DNA of 20,772 bases from Nemertoderma westbladi (taxonomy: Eukaryota > Xenacoelomorpha > Nemertodermatida > Nemertodermatidae). This document shows, in pieces, positions 9,004-17,486 of the stretch (the first letter of the stretch is position 1; every line of letters starts with the position of its first letter). The stretch covers positions 1-20,772 of the forward strand of contig JAUCBJ010007584.1 of NCBI GenBank assembly GCA_032718475.1, written 5' to 3'. Position numbers and translations under genes: made by a program. Under the pieces are notes generated by a model, which made no database searches, was not told the DNA's origin, and saw only the letters and a program-made list of their open reading frames with translations.

Positions 9004-10522
9004 CCCTATTAGTACCGGGCTATAAAATGTTGTACAAATACCGGGGGGGGGGGTCATATTGACCCTACCCCCCCCCCCCCCCCCTCTAAAATCTACAAAT
9101 TTTTACGAAAACGTCTTTCGAAAAAATGTACTGGGGTGGTTATATTGCATCACCAAAATTACAAGTAGTGCACAATTTTCAGAAAATTTGAAACTTACAT
9201 TTTTCGTCTAATTGTTTTTCAATACAGGTTTTCTGGAGCGCAAAATACATTGGAAAATATTTAAAAATGATATGATTTCTATAAATGGCTGTTTAGTCCT
9301 CTCTGCGTCGGAAAAAAATGAAAAAAACAAGTAACCAGCACTTTTCAGTTAGAACACAAAATTTTTAATTCACTTATACGATGCTATATATTCACATTTT
9401 CAGGTTTTCTAGGGCGATGATTCTAATGGAATACATTTCTAAAATTCCCCATCATTGCTACTTGTATTTTTCGACGTAATTTGGCAAATTTTGGTGCTAG
9501 GACCAAATTTCGTACCCATCACCAAAAAGTACAAGTTTGCGATGTCCAGTGCTGTTTTTATTGATTCCATCGGATTCAGGACCCTCATAAACCCGTATAA
9601 CGCAATACACAATATGATACTATCTACTGATCAATTTGCTTATTTTCCAAAATTTGGTGCTGGCACAACAATTTTCACCCACCGGCGAAAAATACCAGTT
9701 TGAAAACTCTCATGAAATTTTAACTGATTCCATTGAATTCAGAACCCTCACAAACCCGTATAACGCAAGAAACAAGGAGACACAATCAATTTATATATTT
9801 GATGGTTTTCAAAATTTGGTGCTAGCACCACATTTTGCACCCACTTCCGAAAAATACAAGTTTGAGATGCCTAGATCGAAAATTATATATTCCATTCAAT
9901 TCAGTATAGCCATAAACCTCTAAAACGCAAGAAATAAATTGTCACAAAACAATTTTATCAATTGAATGGATTTTCAAAATTTTGTGCTAGCACCAAAATT
10001 TGCACCCACCACCAAAAAATACAAGTTTGATACGCTTGGTCCAACTCGTATATATTTCATCGAAACCAGGACCCCAAAAAACCCCAATTGCGTAAAAAAC
10101 AAGTTTCACACAATCAATTTACAAAATTGACATATTTCAAAATTTGGTGCTGGCACCAAAAATTGGCACCCGCCGAAAAAAACAAGTTTGAAATTTCTAA
10201 ATCAATTTATATGAATTCCATCCAATTTCTAACACCAAAAAACCGGTGTAAATCAATAATAGAGATGTTACAATTCATATTTAATGAAATGTAATTTTCA
10301 AAAAACGCCTCAAAAAAAGTGCCAAAAGTAGGGTTAAAAAATGGTGCTATAACTCGAAAAGTACCCAATATTTTTGAAAACGGTTTTCACTACAATGAAG
10401 ACAATAGATTTTTAGGAAAAGTCATAAAATTTCAGATTCCCAACTGCGTTTGTTTCAGAATTATAATAAAAAAACCACGGGGGGGGTCATATTGACCCCC
10501 CCCCCCCCCGGGTTTAATAGGG
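9004..10522. mobile_element. piggyBac-like non-autonomous element, 1.5 kb
   Basis: The left end CCCTATTAGTACCGGG (9004-9019) pairs with the right end (10507-10522, reverse complement CCCTATTAAACCCGGG) at 13 of 16 positions. The left end abuts TTAA (9000-9003). The right flank CTCA may be a decayed TTAA. Both subterminal regions carry GGGTCATATTGACCC inside long G and C runs (about 9043-9084 and 10479-10509). CCC...GGG ends at TTAA are typical of piggyBac elements. The interior has no transposase. It consists largely of 163-bp tandem repeats, so mobilisation in trans is inferred. Confidence 0.65.
9480..10300. repeat. 163-bp tandem repeat, five units
   Basis: The motif AAATTTGGTGCTAGCACCAA, itself centred on the palindrome GGTGCTAGCACC, recurs with its GGTGCT at 9493, 9656, 9818, 9983 and 10146 (spacings 163, 162, 165, 163). 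Each is followed by CACCCACC, then a CGAAAAATACAAGTTT-like block, and about 70 bases later a TTCCATTGAATTCAGAACC-like block. More degenerate copies may exist at 9120-9360 (CACCAAAATTACAAG at about 9151). Open frames across the array are incidental. Confidence 0.85.
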
Positions 10523-10935
10523 CTCACAATTTAACTGCATTTGTGTTATGCTGTCAATCGTCAACATCAAATGCACTGACATATTAATAAATAAACTTGC
10601 TTGTGTAAGATACCGAAAAAAAACATTAAATTATACGAAATAATATATTTGTAGTATCTAATTATGGTAATATATCGCCATGGAGGCAACCCTCTACGTT
10701 TTTTGGACTTCGTAGCTTTAAGTCACTTTTAATGATCATTATAACTTCTAATATTGGTTCTAGTAGTATGATTATTCTAGTATATATTTGACATTAAACA
10801 TTGATATATCCTTGTTCTAGAACAAATGTGGCCACAAAAAAATGACAAGATATTAATGATGTTATGGTACAAAAATATATTATGTATTATTTTTGTAGCC
10901 TTTAATAGCAACTAAAAGGTGCTTCGAAGTAACTT
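10523..10935. other. AT-rich spacer, nothing recognised
   Basis: No coding frame or repeat is seen. It separates two elements that share the same terminal motif. Confidence 0.5.
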
Positions 10936-10939
10936 TTAA

Positions 10940-11093
10940 CCCCTATTAGTGGCTCCATAGAAAATAGTTGTCTTACTAAAAGCGCCTTTAGTAGCAGACT
11001 AAATGCGCTTTTAGGTTAAAAGGGTGTCAAGCAACCTTATTAAGCTAATAGCGTTATTTAAAGTTTTTTAAAAGCGCTTTTAACTAATAGGGG
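10940..11093. mobile_element. 154-bp piggyBac-like MITE
   Basis: Perfect 11-bp inverted ends CCCCTATTAGT (10940-10950) and ACTAATAGGGG (11083-11093) are flanked by TTAA on the left and ATAA on the right. The interior is partly self-complementary (AAAAGCGCCTTTAG and AAATGCGCTTTTA). The first bases match the end of the 1.5-kb element at 9004 (CCCTATTAGT), which suggests mobilisation by the same transposase family. It is too short to encode protein. Confidence 0.65.
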
Positions 11094-11332
11094 ATAAGTA
11101 GGACGTCCACCCGTCCAGCAACCAACCCCTGGTAATAATCTCTTATATAATAGTTCATTGTGGTCCATACCCTGAGTTCTTTTCAACATTTCTCTACCCA
11201 ATAATGGCAGGTGGCATTAATGAAGCTGGACCCTTTATTAGTGACATCATATAAACCCTGTGCTCAAATCCAATGGTATGTAGTGATGAAATTAATATGA
11301 TGAAACTGTAGGATAGTGATCTCTATCAACTG
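11094..11332. other. Spacer, nothing recognised
   Basis: Unique sequence lies between the MITE and the LINE A target site. No gene, repeat or RNA is recognised. Confidence 0.4.
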
Positions 11333-11343
11333 TTGGTACATAT

Positions 11344-12482
11344 CTCTGGAAATGGATTGTTTTCGGCTGGAACCCAGTTCAAGAAGCGAACTGGAAAGCT
11401 ATGGACTCATAGTGGACCCAGTGGTCACAAGTCCCAGATAGACCATATCATGTTTCGTAGGAAATACAGGAGCTCTATACAAGACTGTAATGCATTTACA
11501 CTACGACCCTTCTCCAGTGATCACCGCCTTATTGTGGCCAAGGTAAGACTTAGTCTGCGTGCTAGCAGAACAACGAAATCTGCGTTGCCGCGGCATGACT
11601 GGTCCTCTCTGTTGCAACAGCCAAGTGTGAGATCCAGCTTCACACTACAGCTGAGCAACAGGTATGAGGCTCTTGCCTCTGAGGCGGCAGATCACTGTGA
11701 GGGCTATTCTGCCTTCACAGAGGCAGTTAAGTTAGCAGCTGCAGAAACAGTTCCTGTATACCCTCGAAACAGGAAACAGGAAACAACAAAATTCAGAAGT
11801 GCCGAAATGACCTCTACAAGGAGCAGAAAGTGTCCCGACTCAAACAGACTACAGCGGCCAAGAATGCAGTTAAGGCTGCATCTAGGTCCCTGAACAGGCA
11901 GTACTCGGATACGTAAGGGAAAGGCTTGGGCAGCCTTGAATAGGCTTTCCAGGATTTGGACGTCACCGAGAATTAATCGGAAACTTAAGGTCCGATTATT
12001 TAGAGCAGCAGTAGTTCCAGTACTCCTCTATGGGAGTCCATGCTGGGCTCTAACAGCTGAGGACACTAAATCTCTGGATGGCACATTCACAAGAATGCTA
12101 CGCCGGGTTCATTGTGTCAAGTACAATGCACACATCTCCAACCAGACACTATATAACATTGGAGGTGTCTCATTGGTTCCCCCAAGCTTGACTCTAGAAC
12201 AAAATCGCCTCCGCTTTGCAGGACATTGCTTTCGCCGTGAGGACCAGCCAGTGCATAATCTTGTACTTTGGCAGCCTCATGGAGTGAATAAGCATGGTGG
12301 ACACTGGACAGCCCATGACTTTCTTGAGACGCATCTTAAAGGACACTGGCCTTGAAGATGCGGATGATCTAGCAAATGTCATGGGTGATAGGGAGTTGTG
12401 GCGGTGCAATTTTGTCGATAAGCCGGCACAGCATTCTTAAAAATGCAGCTGCAATGCAGCATGCCGATCCTAGTAGTAGTAG
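11344..12482 (+). mobile_element. LINE family A copy with deleted RT core (copy A2)
   Basis: The segment is flanked by perfect copies of TTGGTACATAT (11333-11343 and 12483-12493), so this is a single 5'-truncated insertion. It begins inside the APE-type endonuclease: HSGPSGHKSQIDHIMFRRK carries the QIDHI motif and PFSSDHRLIVAKV carries the terminal SDHR motif. A linker follows. A frameshift near 11790 and an internal deletion near 11906-11908 then remove the whole RT palm. The sequence resumes at RIRKGKAWAALNRL and runs through FRAAVVPVLLYGSPCWALT to RLRFAGHCFRRED, the post-RT C-terminal region. A 7-base duplication near 12302 shifts the frame before the end. A short 3' UTR and a TAG-repeat tail close it. 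The layout suggests an RTE-like clade; the clade is inferred. Confidence 0.9.
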
Positions 12483-12493
12483 TTGGTACATAT

Positions 12494-13140
12494 AAATGTA
12501 AACCTATAATACACCACTAAGTAACAAGGGAGATTACTATTCTAGAACTTAAATGAAAGAACAGCTACAGTATACGAGTGTCTCATATTCTAATATTTAT
12601 ATAATTAAAGTATTACATGAAATGTACTCAATGTCACTTCTTTCATTATCATACAGAAACCTTGAATTATCTTTCATTTTGTTATTGTGTGGTACAATAA
12701 TCACTATATATTTGTCAAAATAATAATAATAAATTGTTCAACTGAATAAAACTTCGGGATTTCAGGGATCGGAATATTTTAGAAAATATAAATGATGATG
12801 ATGCTATATACATAATAGTATAGATTGACTTTTTTGGTGATTTAAAGCACCTGACAATACTCCATCCAAACCATACCACATGATGTCGAGGTGCAGGGCT
12901 GCCAGGAGTGTAAGTTAGGCTAATGTAACCAACCTACTGGTTAATAATGTAATGTACCGTACCGTCCATATGTAACTATGTAATTAAGTATGTATTAAGT
13001 ATGCCTGGGTGTATGAATCTTGGATAGGACAATATGTAGGAAAGCATACAGTATTAATTGGCAATGTTTACTATTTTTACTATTTGGTACTACTTATTTG
13101 CATCAAATTTATTCTGTATTTATTACCATTTAACCCATAC
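12494..13140. other. Intergenic or intronic sequence, one weak exon candidate
   Basis: The stretch is mostly AT-rich. On the reverse strand an acceptor-like CTCCTGGCAG opens a frame at 12898 that is in phase with the exon at 13141-13302. It codes ALHLDIMWYGLDGVLS and runs 31 codons to a stop at 12804. It has no recognised domain and I see no AATAAA downstream on that strand, so it is only a possible terminal exon. Confidence 0.25.
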
Positions 13141-13302
13141 CGACCTTTCGCACATCTTGCCAGGTGTTAACGCGTTCTGACTTATAATTTCCGGGTGCGA
13201 GTAAACTGGATAGAGATTCTTCAGATCCTTCTAGTCTATCACTGGTCCAAAGATCATATACATCCTCGCTGGTACCAGCCCAGACTTTAAGGACCAGGTT
13301 AT
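13141..13302 (-). CDS. Exon of LamG-domain gene (phase 1-1, 54 codons)
   Basis: The reverse-strand frame DNLVLKVWAGTSEDVYDLW continues to NTWQDVRKVG with mixed, protein-like composition. Upstream is an acceptor (TTGATATTTTAG, ending at 13303). Downstream is a donor, GTATGG, from 13140. Both borders fall after the first codon base, matching the phase-1 donor of the LamG exon at 14371, so splicing across a 1,068-base intron keeps the frame. A GTCGGT donor 5 bases earlier is possible but would change phase. The alternating hydrophobic pattern (LVLKVWAG...DVYDLW) suggests a beta-rich extracellular segment, but I recognise no named domain. A predicted exon, not proven. Confidence 0.5.
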
Positions 13303-14370
13303 CTAAAATATCAATTAATAATTTATTCATTAGCAGCCAGCAGGCGAATCACATAGCACAATAGGTTAAATAAAAGTAGTTAAAGACAATATGTAAAAGG
13401 TAAAAATAGTAAATACATTATAGTTGGGAATTTGCTTATACAGTGATACATGCTGATATAGTAAATTATATGGAGACAACATTATCCAATCGTATATTTC
13501 AGAGCTTATATCATAGTACACAAAACTAGAATCAAAGATAAACAATATATATTTTATATTTATTATAGGAAGGGATCTAGGGGTCTTAACCTCGAGTGAT
13601 AAGTTTATTTTACCATAATATATAACAAACATAACAAATAATAACAAACACCTCGAAAAATACAGCTTGCCAACACATTGTTACTATCAATAATATATTT
13701 TATATGACATACATAATGTGACATTTGTGGGGCTGGCTACTAATTATGTGAGTTAATTAAATGAGGTCACCACCTCCCCCACCTCATAGAATCGCAGCAC
13801 TCATTTCAGAAACAGGTATTGCACCATAGTAAATCATTGTATTTATTATTGGTTGGTGGTTATGCAGTGGTTGTAATTTAAATTTTGACAGCAATTTAAA
13901 CCATTGATCTGGTAATCTCAGTGGAAGCCAAACTTTATTTGCGATAATGCCAACACAGGACACTACTGGTAAGGTTTGGAGATTTATATGTGGAGATAAA
14001 GCAGAGCTAAGATAATTAAGCAGGCTACATTCTAGCAATGGTGGGCTACTTGACAGAACTACCTAATAATAATTTTTTGAACTCGTTATATTATCTATAA
14101 TTTTCCAACACGTGATATTTGCAGATGGTATCAATTGAATAATGTACCATTTGTTTAATCCTGTGAGTTAAGTTTCATTAGATCAATGGTTTTAGAGATT
14201 TGTAGTATTTGTATTGAAATCTACATAACAGGTAACTGATGTTAGTTAGTGGGTAAAGGTTGTACCTTTTATCTCAGAAGAGAATAATAATTTATGGAAC
14301 AACTTTTTTTTATGGAAGAATGCCACGACAGAATTTTCAACACTCAAATCAAATAAAGTACATTTCTTAC

Positions 14371-15051
14371 CTTCCAAGTAATGTGTCTCCTCCAGTTCTA
14401 AAATTTCCATCAAGTCAGATTGTAGCTGTGAAATTGTTAAGGAACATTTGTAGAATCGCACATGAGCGATTAATCCGGGGAAATTTGAATTATTTTCACG
14501 TTTTCCAATAAGAACATTATTTGCAGTAGAATCAGGAACTGGTCGGGTTGTATTAACATCCTCCAACTTCGCTATCTTGTGTTCAGAACTTATCACAGCT
14601 TGGCTGTATATAAATCTTTCCTTTTTTGTCTTACTCACTCCATATGCAACCATGTACCAAAGGTTGAGAGTAACAACATTCATATTTCTCAGTACCTGGT
14701 CATCTGACATTCCTGCATAAGCAAAGTAGAGGGTCGTGGGCTCAGCATAAATCCAAATATGTGATCCTTGTCCAGCTGTGCCGAATTCAAGAATGGGTCC
14801 GACTGTATTTAAGGTCTGCTTTATGAAGGCGATAATAGTAAAGGATTCTGATTGTAACTCAACATTATTGACGATTGAAACATAGCCATTATTAAAATCA
14901 GCTGCCTGATTGTCGAATCCTCCTGGTCCTATGTTATAAGTGAGAATACCTTGGACAATTCCATGAAGATTTCCTGTTTTGTCATTCCCTTGGTAAGTTG
15001 AGCTCAATGGCCAATAACCAACAATATTGTTGCTTGGAACTTCACATAAAG
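14371..15051 (-). CDS. Exon encoding a laminin-G-like (ConA-fold) domain
   Basis: A 681-base reverse-strand exon has a clear acceptor (TTTGCAG, ending at 15052) and donor (GTAAGAAATG from 14370). Both are phase 1, so the exon can be inserted or removed without shifting the frame, as in shuffled extracellular modules. The protein starts ALCEVPSNNIVGYWPLSS and shows Laminin_G_3-type landmarks in order: GNLHGIVQG, a GGFDNQAADFNNGYVSI strand, SFTIIAFIKQ, GPILEFG, HIWIY, LNLWYMVAYGVSKTK, NVLIGKRENN, and GLIAHVRFYKCSLTISQLQ. About 200 residues is the usual domain length. The product is probably a secreted or membrane-anchored protein binding carbohydrate or matrix. No signal peptide or transmembrane exon is visible here. 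It has no stops or frameshifts, unlike its transposon neighbours. Confidence 0.8.
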
Positions 15052-15116
15052 CTGCAAATACCAAATTACACACTGTGAATTATTAGGTGTCAATAAACTC
15101 ACACATAAATAGAGAA

Positions 15117-15437
15117 GTAATATTTTGGTTTTGTTCAGAAATGGTAAAAATGAGAAAGCGCGTCACCGGGTGTTGAACCAGCGCTATCGTACGTTTCAGC
15201 CTAACAGGCCGCATCAGTAGCGCTAACCAGTTCAGCCACTTGCCCCTGACATTCACTGCCCCACCTAATCCACCTCTATTGAACAGGCAGTCTTAAGTTG
15301 CATATCCTATCTCTAACAGTGGACCTACCGGCCTCAAAGTATTTTAGAGTGAAACAGGAGGAAAGTACAAATAAATAAATTTGATTTGTGACGCGCTTTC
15401 TCATTTTTTTCATTTTTGAACAAAACCATAATATTAC
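15117..15437 (-). mobile_element. 321-bp element: 50-bp inverted ends plus tRNA-like promoter
   Basis: The ends 15117-15166 and 15388-15437 are inverted copies with 46 of 50 matches (GTAATATT...GAGAAAGCGCGTCAC). Just inside one end, the reverse strand holds a tRNA-like head with Pol III box A TGGCTGAACTGG (15227-15238) and box B GGTTCAACACC (15169-15179). The rest (15250-15387) is unique and AT-rich. It sits 65 bases upstream of the LamG exon, presumably in an intron. It could be a MITE that swallowed a SINE, or a SINE whose ends became inverted. Confidence 0.75.
15166..15246 (-). ncRNA. tRNA-derived Pol III promoter (SINE-type head)
   Basis: The reverse strand reads GGCAAGTGGCTGAACTGGTT and onward, with an A box matching TRGYNNANNNGG and a B box close to GGTTCRANNCC about 48 bases later. 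A GCCT/AGGC stem lies between them. The acceptor arms do not pair and no CCA-type end is seen, so it is not a functional tRNA. The spacing and boxes are right for internal Pol III transcription of a SINE. Confidence 0.55.
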
Positions 15438-15540
15438 ATCTTTAATTACAGTTGGATTAACAGCTCAACTCCAATAAATAGAGAATACCAACTCATAAAA
15501 GTATAGGTTATGAGAAATGAGGTTATGACAAATCAGGAAT

Positions 15541-16687
15541 ACTACTACTACTACTAGGTCGAGCGAACTCGGACAGTGGAAATGAGATCCTTCCAGGCTT
15601 CCCGATTCTCCATAGTTGTCGCAATTTCGTTTCTCCTAAGTTCAGTATCCCTTTCAAGTTGATCTATATACGTTATGGCCGGTCGTCCACGACTACGCTT
15701 TCCATGAGTTGGTTGCCAGAAAAGTAGATCTGGTATGACATCGTCTTTACTTCGCCAACAGTGCCCACTGAATCTTAATCTGCGTTCACGGAGGGTGGTT
15801 GATACAGGTGGTATTGTACCATAAAGCTCGGCGTTTGTCATGTGTTGTCTCCAGCTGATGTTTAGGGCTGCCCTTAGTAGTCTTGTGTAGCAACCATCAA
15901 TTCGTTGTTCAAGCGATTTAGTCAGTGTCCAGGTCTCACCCCCATATAAAAATACACTTTCCACTGTGGCTCGAAAGAACTTAGTCTTCAGGTGCCTGGA
16001 GAGATCTGATTTCCAGATGGTATCCATTTTTGATAGAGCTACCCAAGCCTTTGCTTTCCTAACTTCTATGTCCTTTTTGCTACTCTCTATCCATGATCCA
16101 AGGTACTGGAAGTCATTGACCTTCCTTAGTTGATTATTATCAATGGTTGTCAAGTTTCCATCAACATTAAAGGTCATGAATTCGGTCTTTGTAGCATTTA
16201 TATGCAATCCAACCTCCTTAGCAGCCCTCTCCACTTTATTTAGTAGAAGCTGTGCATCTGCTAGGGTATTAGAGAGCAGGGCGATGTCAGCTTTAAACAC
16301 TCAGGTATTTTAAGGACCTCAGGGGAACACCATCTACTCCACTGGCACGATTGGTCTTGATGCTCTTTGCAGCAGCCTTCACTTCTGCAAAGGAGATATC
16401 GCCAGTGGGAATATTTGGGAGTACAGACTCAGACACTTTTACTTCTATAAAGTTATCAGGCAATACCCTGTCATTATTGAGGAGCTTTTCAAAGTGGGCC
16501 TTACAACCATTGAGGCGATCGGGTGGTGATTCTGCCTTAACCTTGGTGGTTGGTTGGCTTTTCCACCCAGTAAGCAGCTGTCGTCAGCATCATTGATGGC
16601 ATCAACCTGTTGGTTTATTAGCTCCTGTAGATTAACAGAGTACTGCCTGTTCAGGGACCTAGATGCAGCCTTATTGAGTTCTTGATT
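15541..16687 (-). mobile_element. LINE family B copy with internal deletion (copy B2)
   Basis: On the reverse strand, the 5' part (16687 to about 16295) carries the region leading into RT, ending AAAKSIKTNRASGVDGVPLR, the first RT fingers motif. It then jumps at about 16290 to ADIALLSNTLADAQLLLNKV, losing the segment in between and the first residues of FADD. The 3' part (15554-16300) is one open frame: HINATKTEFMTFNVDG, VFLYGGETWTLTK, RERRLRFSGHCWRSKD, RSRGRPAITYIDQLERD, and the end RVRST. The stop codon is the first TAG of the terminal TAG-repeat tail at 15541-15556, so there is almost no 3' UTR. The 5' end abuts the hairpin beside the long inverted repeat. It is inactive because the RT core is missing. 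Confidence 0.88.
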
Positions 16688-16689
16688 GA

Positions 16690-16737
16690 CTATGCCTCAC
16701 TGAGACACTGAGGCATAGACTATGCCTCACTGAGGCA
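16690..16737. repeat. Nested hairpins at the tip of the left inverted repeat
   Basis: CTATGCCTCA (16690-16699) pairs with TGAGGCATAG (16709-16718). A second palindrome, TGCCTCA-C-TGAGGCA (16723-16737), overlaps the outer end of the 255-bp repeat. The motif ACTATGCCTCACTGAG occurs twice, 30 bases apart. It may be the real terminus of the unit, but the matching right end lies beyond the window. Confidence 0.7.
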
Positions 16738-16989
16738 CAGACTAAATAGCCGAGTTATATTGCATTATATGATCCATAAATTTCAATATACTGTTTACAA
16801 GCACAGGTTTAAATCCAACTAAAGCTCTATATATTTTGCATTGAAGTGGAATAATTTAGATGCTGGGGGAATCTGGTTTGTGAGGGATATTTGAATGGTG
16901 AGTATAACTATCCTTGAGAGCTAGTGTGACGTTATCTCACCATGGATGAGCTTTACCACTGTACTCGCATCTGCTCTCTCATTGGCTGC
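16734..16989 (+). repeat. Left 256-bp terminal inverted repeat
   Basis: It begins GGCACAGACTAAATAGCCGA and ends CTCTCTCATTGGCTGC. It matches the reverse complement of 20518-20772. Differences seen are a base change near 16772 (GATCCATAA versus GATCAATAA) and one extra base near 16881 (TTTGTGAGGG versus TTTCGAGGG). No coding frame crosses it. Confidence 0.95.
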
Positions 16990-17009
16990 TCGATGCCTCA
17001 GATTAAGGG

Positions 17010-17084
17010 TCTAAGGCCTTCAAGCTGGTCATTTGCTTAGTTTTCTAATTAGAAGGTCGTGAGTTCGAACCCTAGAAGAGCATT
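17010..17084 (+). ncRNA. Decayed tRNA-like sequence (Arg-TCT-like)
   Basis: A clear B box (AGTTCGAACCC, 17062-17072) is preceded by TTTTCTAATTAGAAGGTCGT, which resembles the anticodon and variable region of tRNA-Arg(TCT). A weak A-box-like AAGGCCTTCAAGCTGG lies about 40 bases upstream. The T stem and acceptor stem do not pair well, so it looks like a pseudo-tRNA or SINE head. It lies just inside the left inverted repeat and has no counterpart inside the right one. Confidence 0.35.
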
Positions 17085-17089
17085 ATTCT

Positions 17090-17486
17090 TTTTCCTTGCT
17101 CTTGGCTGACTCTAGTGTAAACTAGCTTTGACTCTCCCAGCTATAGTGATAGTATACAACCTTGGGAGTTAATGTGCGGTCTTATGAGAAAAGGCCAAGA
17201 GATTAGACTTCAGGTTGCCTGCATTGGTTCACTCTTCTTAACTTTATAAAATAACTCAACCCTTATTTAAAGTTTTAAAAATTATGACTTAGTCGACTAA
17301 TTTTCCAATGTATATTATAAAAACATATAATTTCTTGAATAAATAGACCTAATAGTAATAAATATTGTGGGGTAAATACATTTATAATACTAATAATAAT
17401 TAAGGATAAATACTCCTAATACCAATATAATTGTTTTGGATAAATAGTCCTAATACTATTATGAAAGGAACTCAAACAAACAAATG
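17090..17486. other. Spacer 3' of the acidic-finger gene
   Basis: AT-rich. Two imperfect copies of a GGATAAATA(C/G)TCCTAATAC unit (about 17404 and 17438) lie near the 3' end of the gene. No gene is seen. Confidence 0.5.

Noticed and set aside
9455-10294. Open frames repeating the same peptides
   Set aside because: They come from the 163-bp tandem repeat. Frames change between units, so there is no conserved protein.
13366-13647. 93-codon reverse-strand frame
   Set aside because: Tyr/Ile/Phe-rich translation of AT-rich DNA with no domain; it lies in the predicted intron.
13784-14038. 84-codon reverse-strand frame as a LamG-gene exon
   Set aside because: It lies in the predicted intron, splice sites are weak, the phase does not match the neighbouring phase-1 borders, and no motif is seen.
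15166-15246. Functional tRNA gene
   Set aside because: The A and B boxes are good, but the acceptor stem does not pair and the sequence sits inside a repeat element.
16351-16596. Open frame on the + strand
   Set aside because: Antisense of the LINE B2 region before RT (GVDGVP on the other strand).
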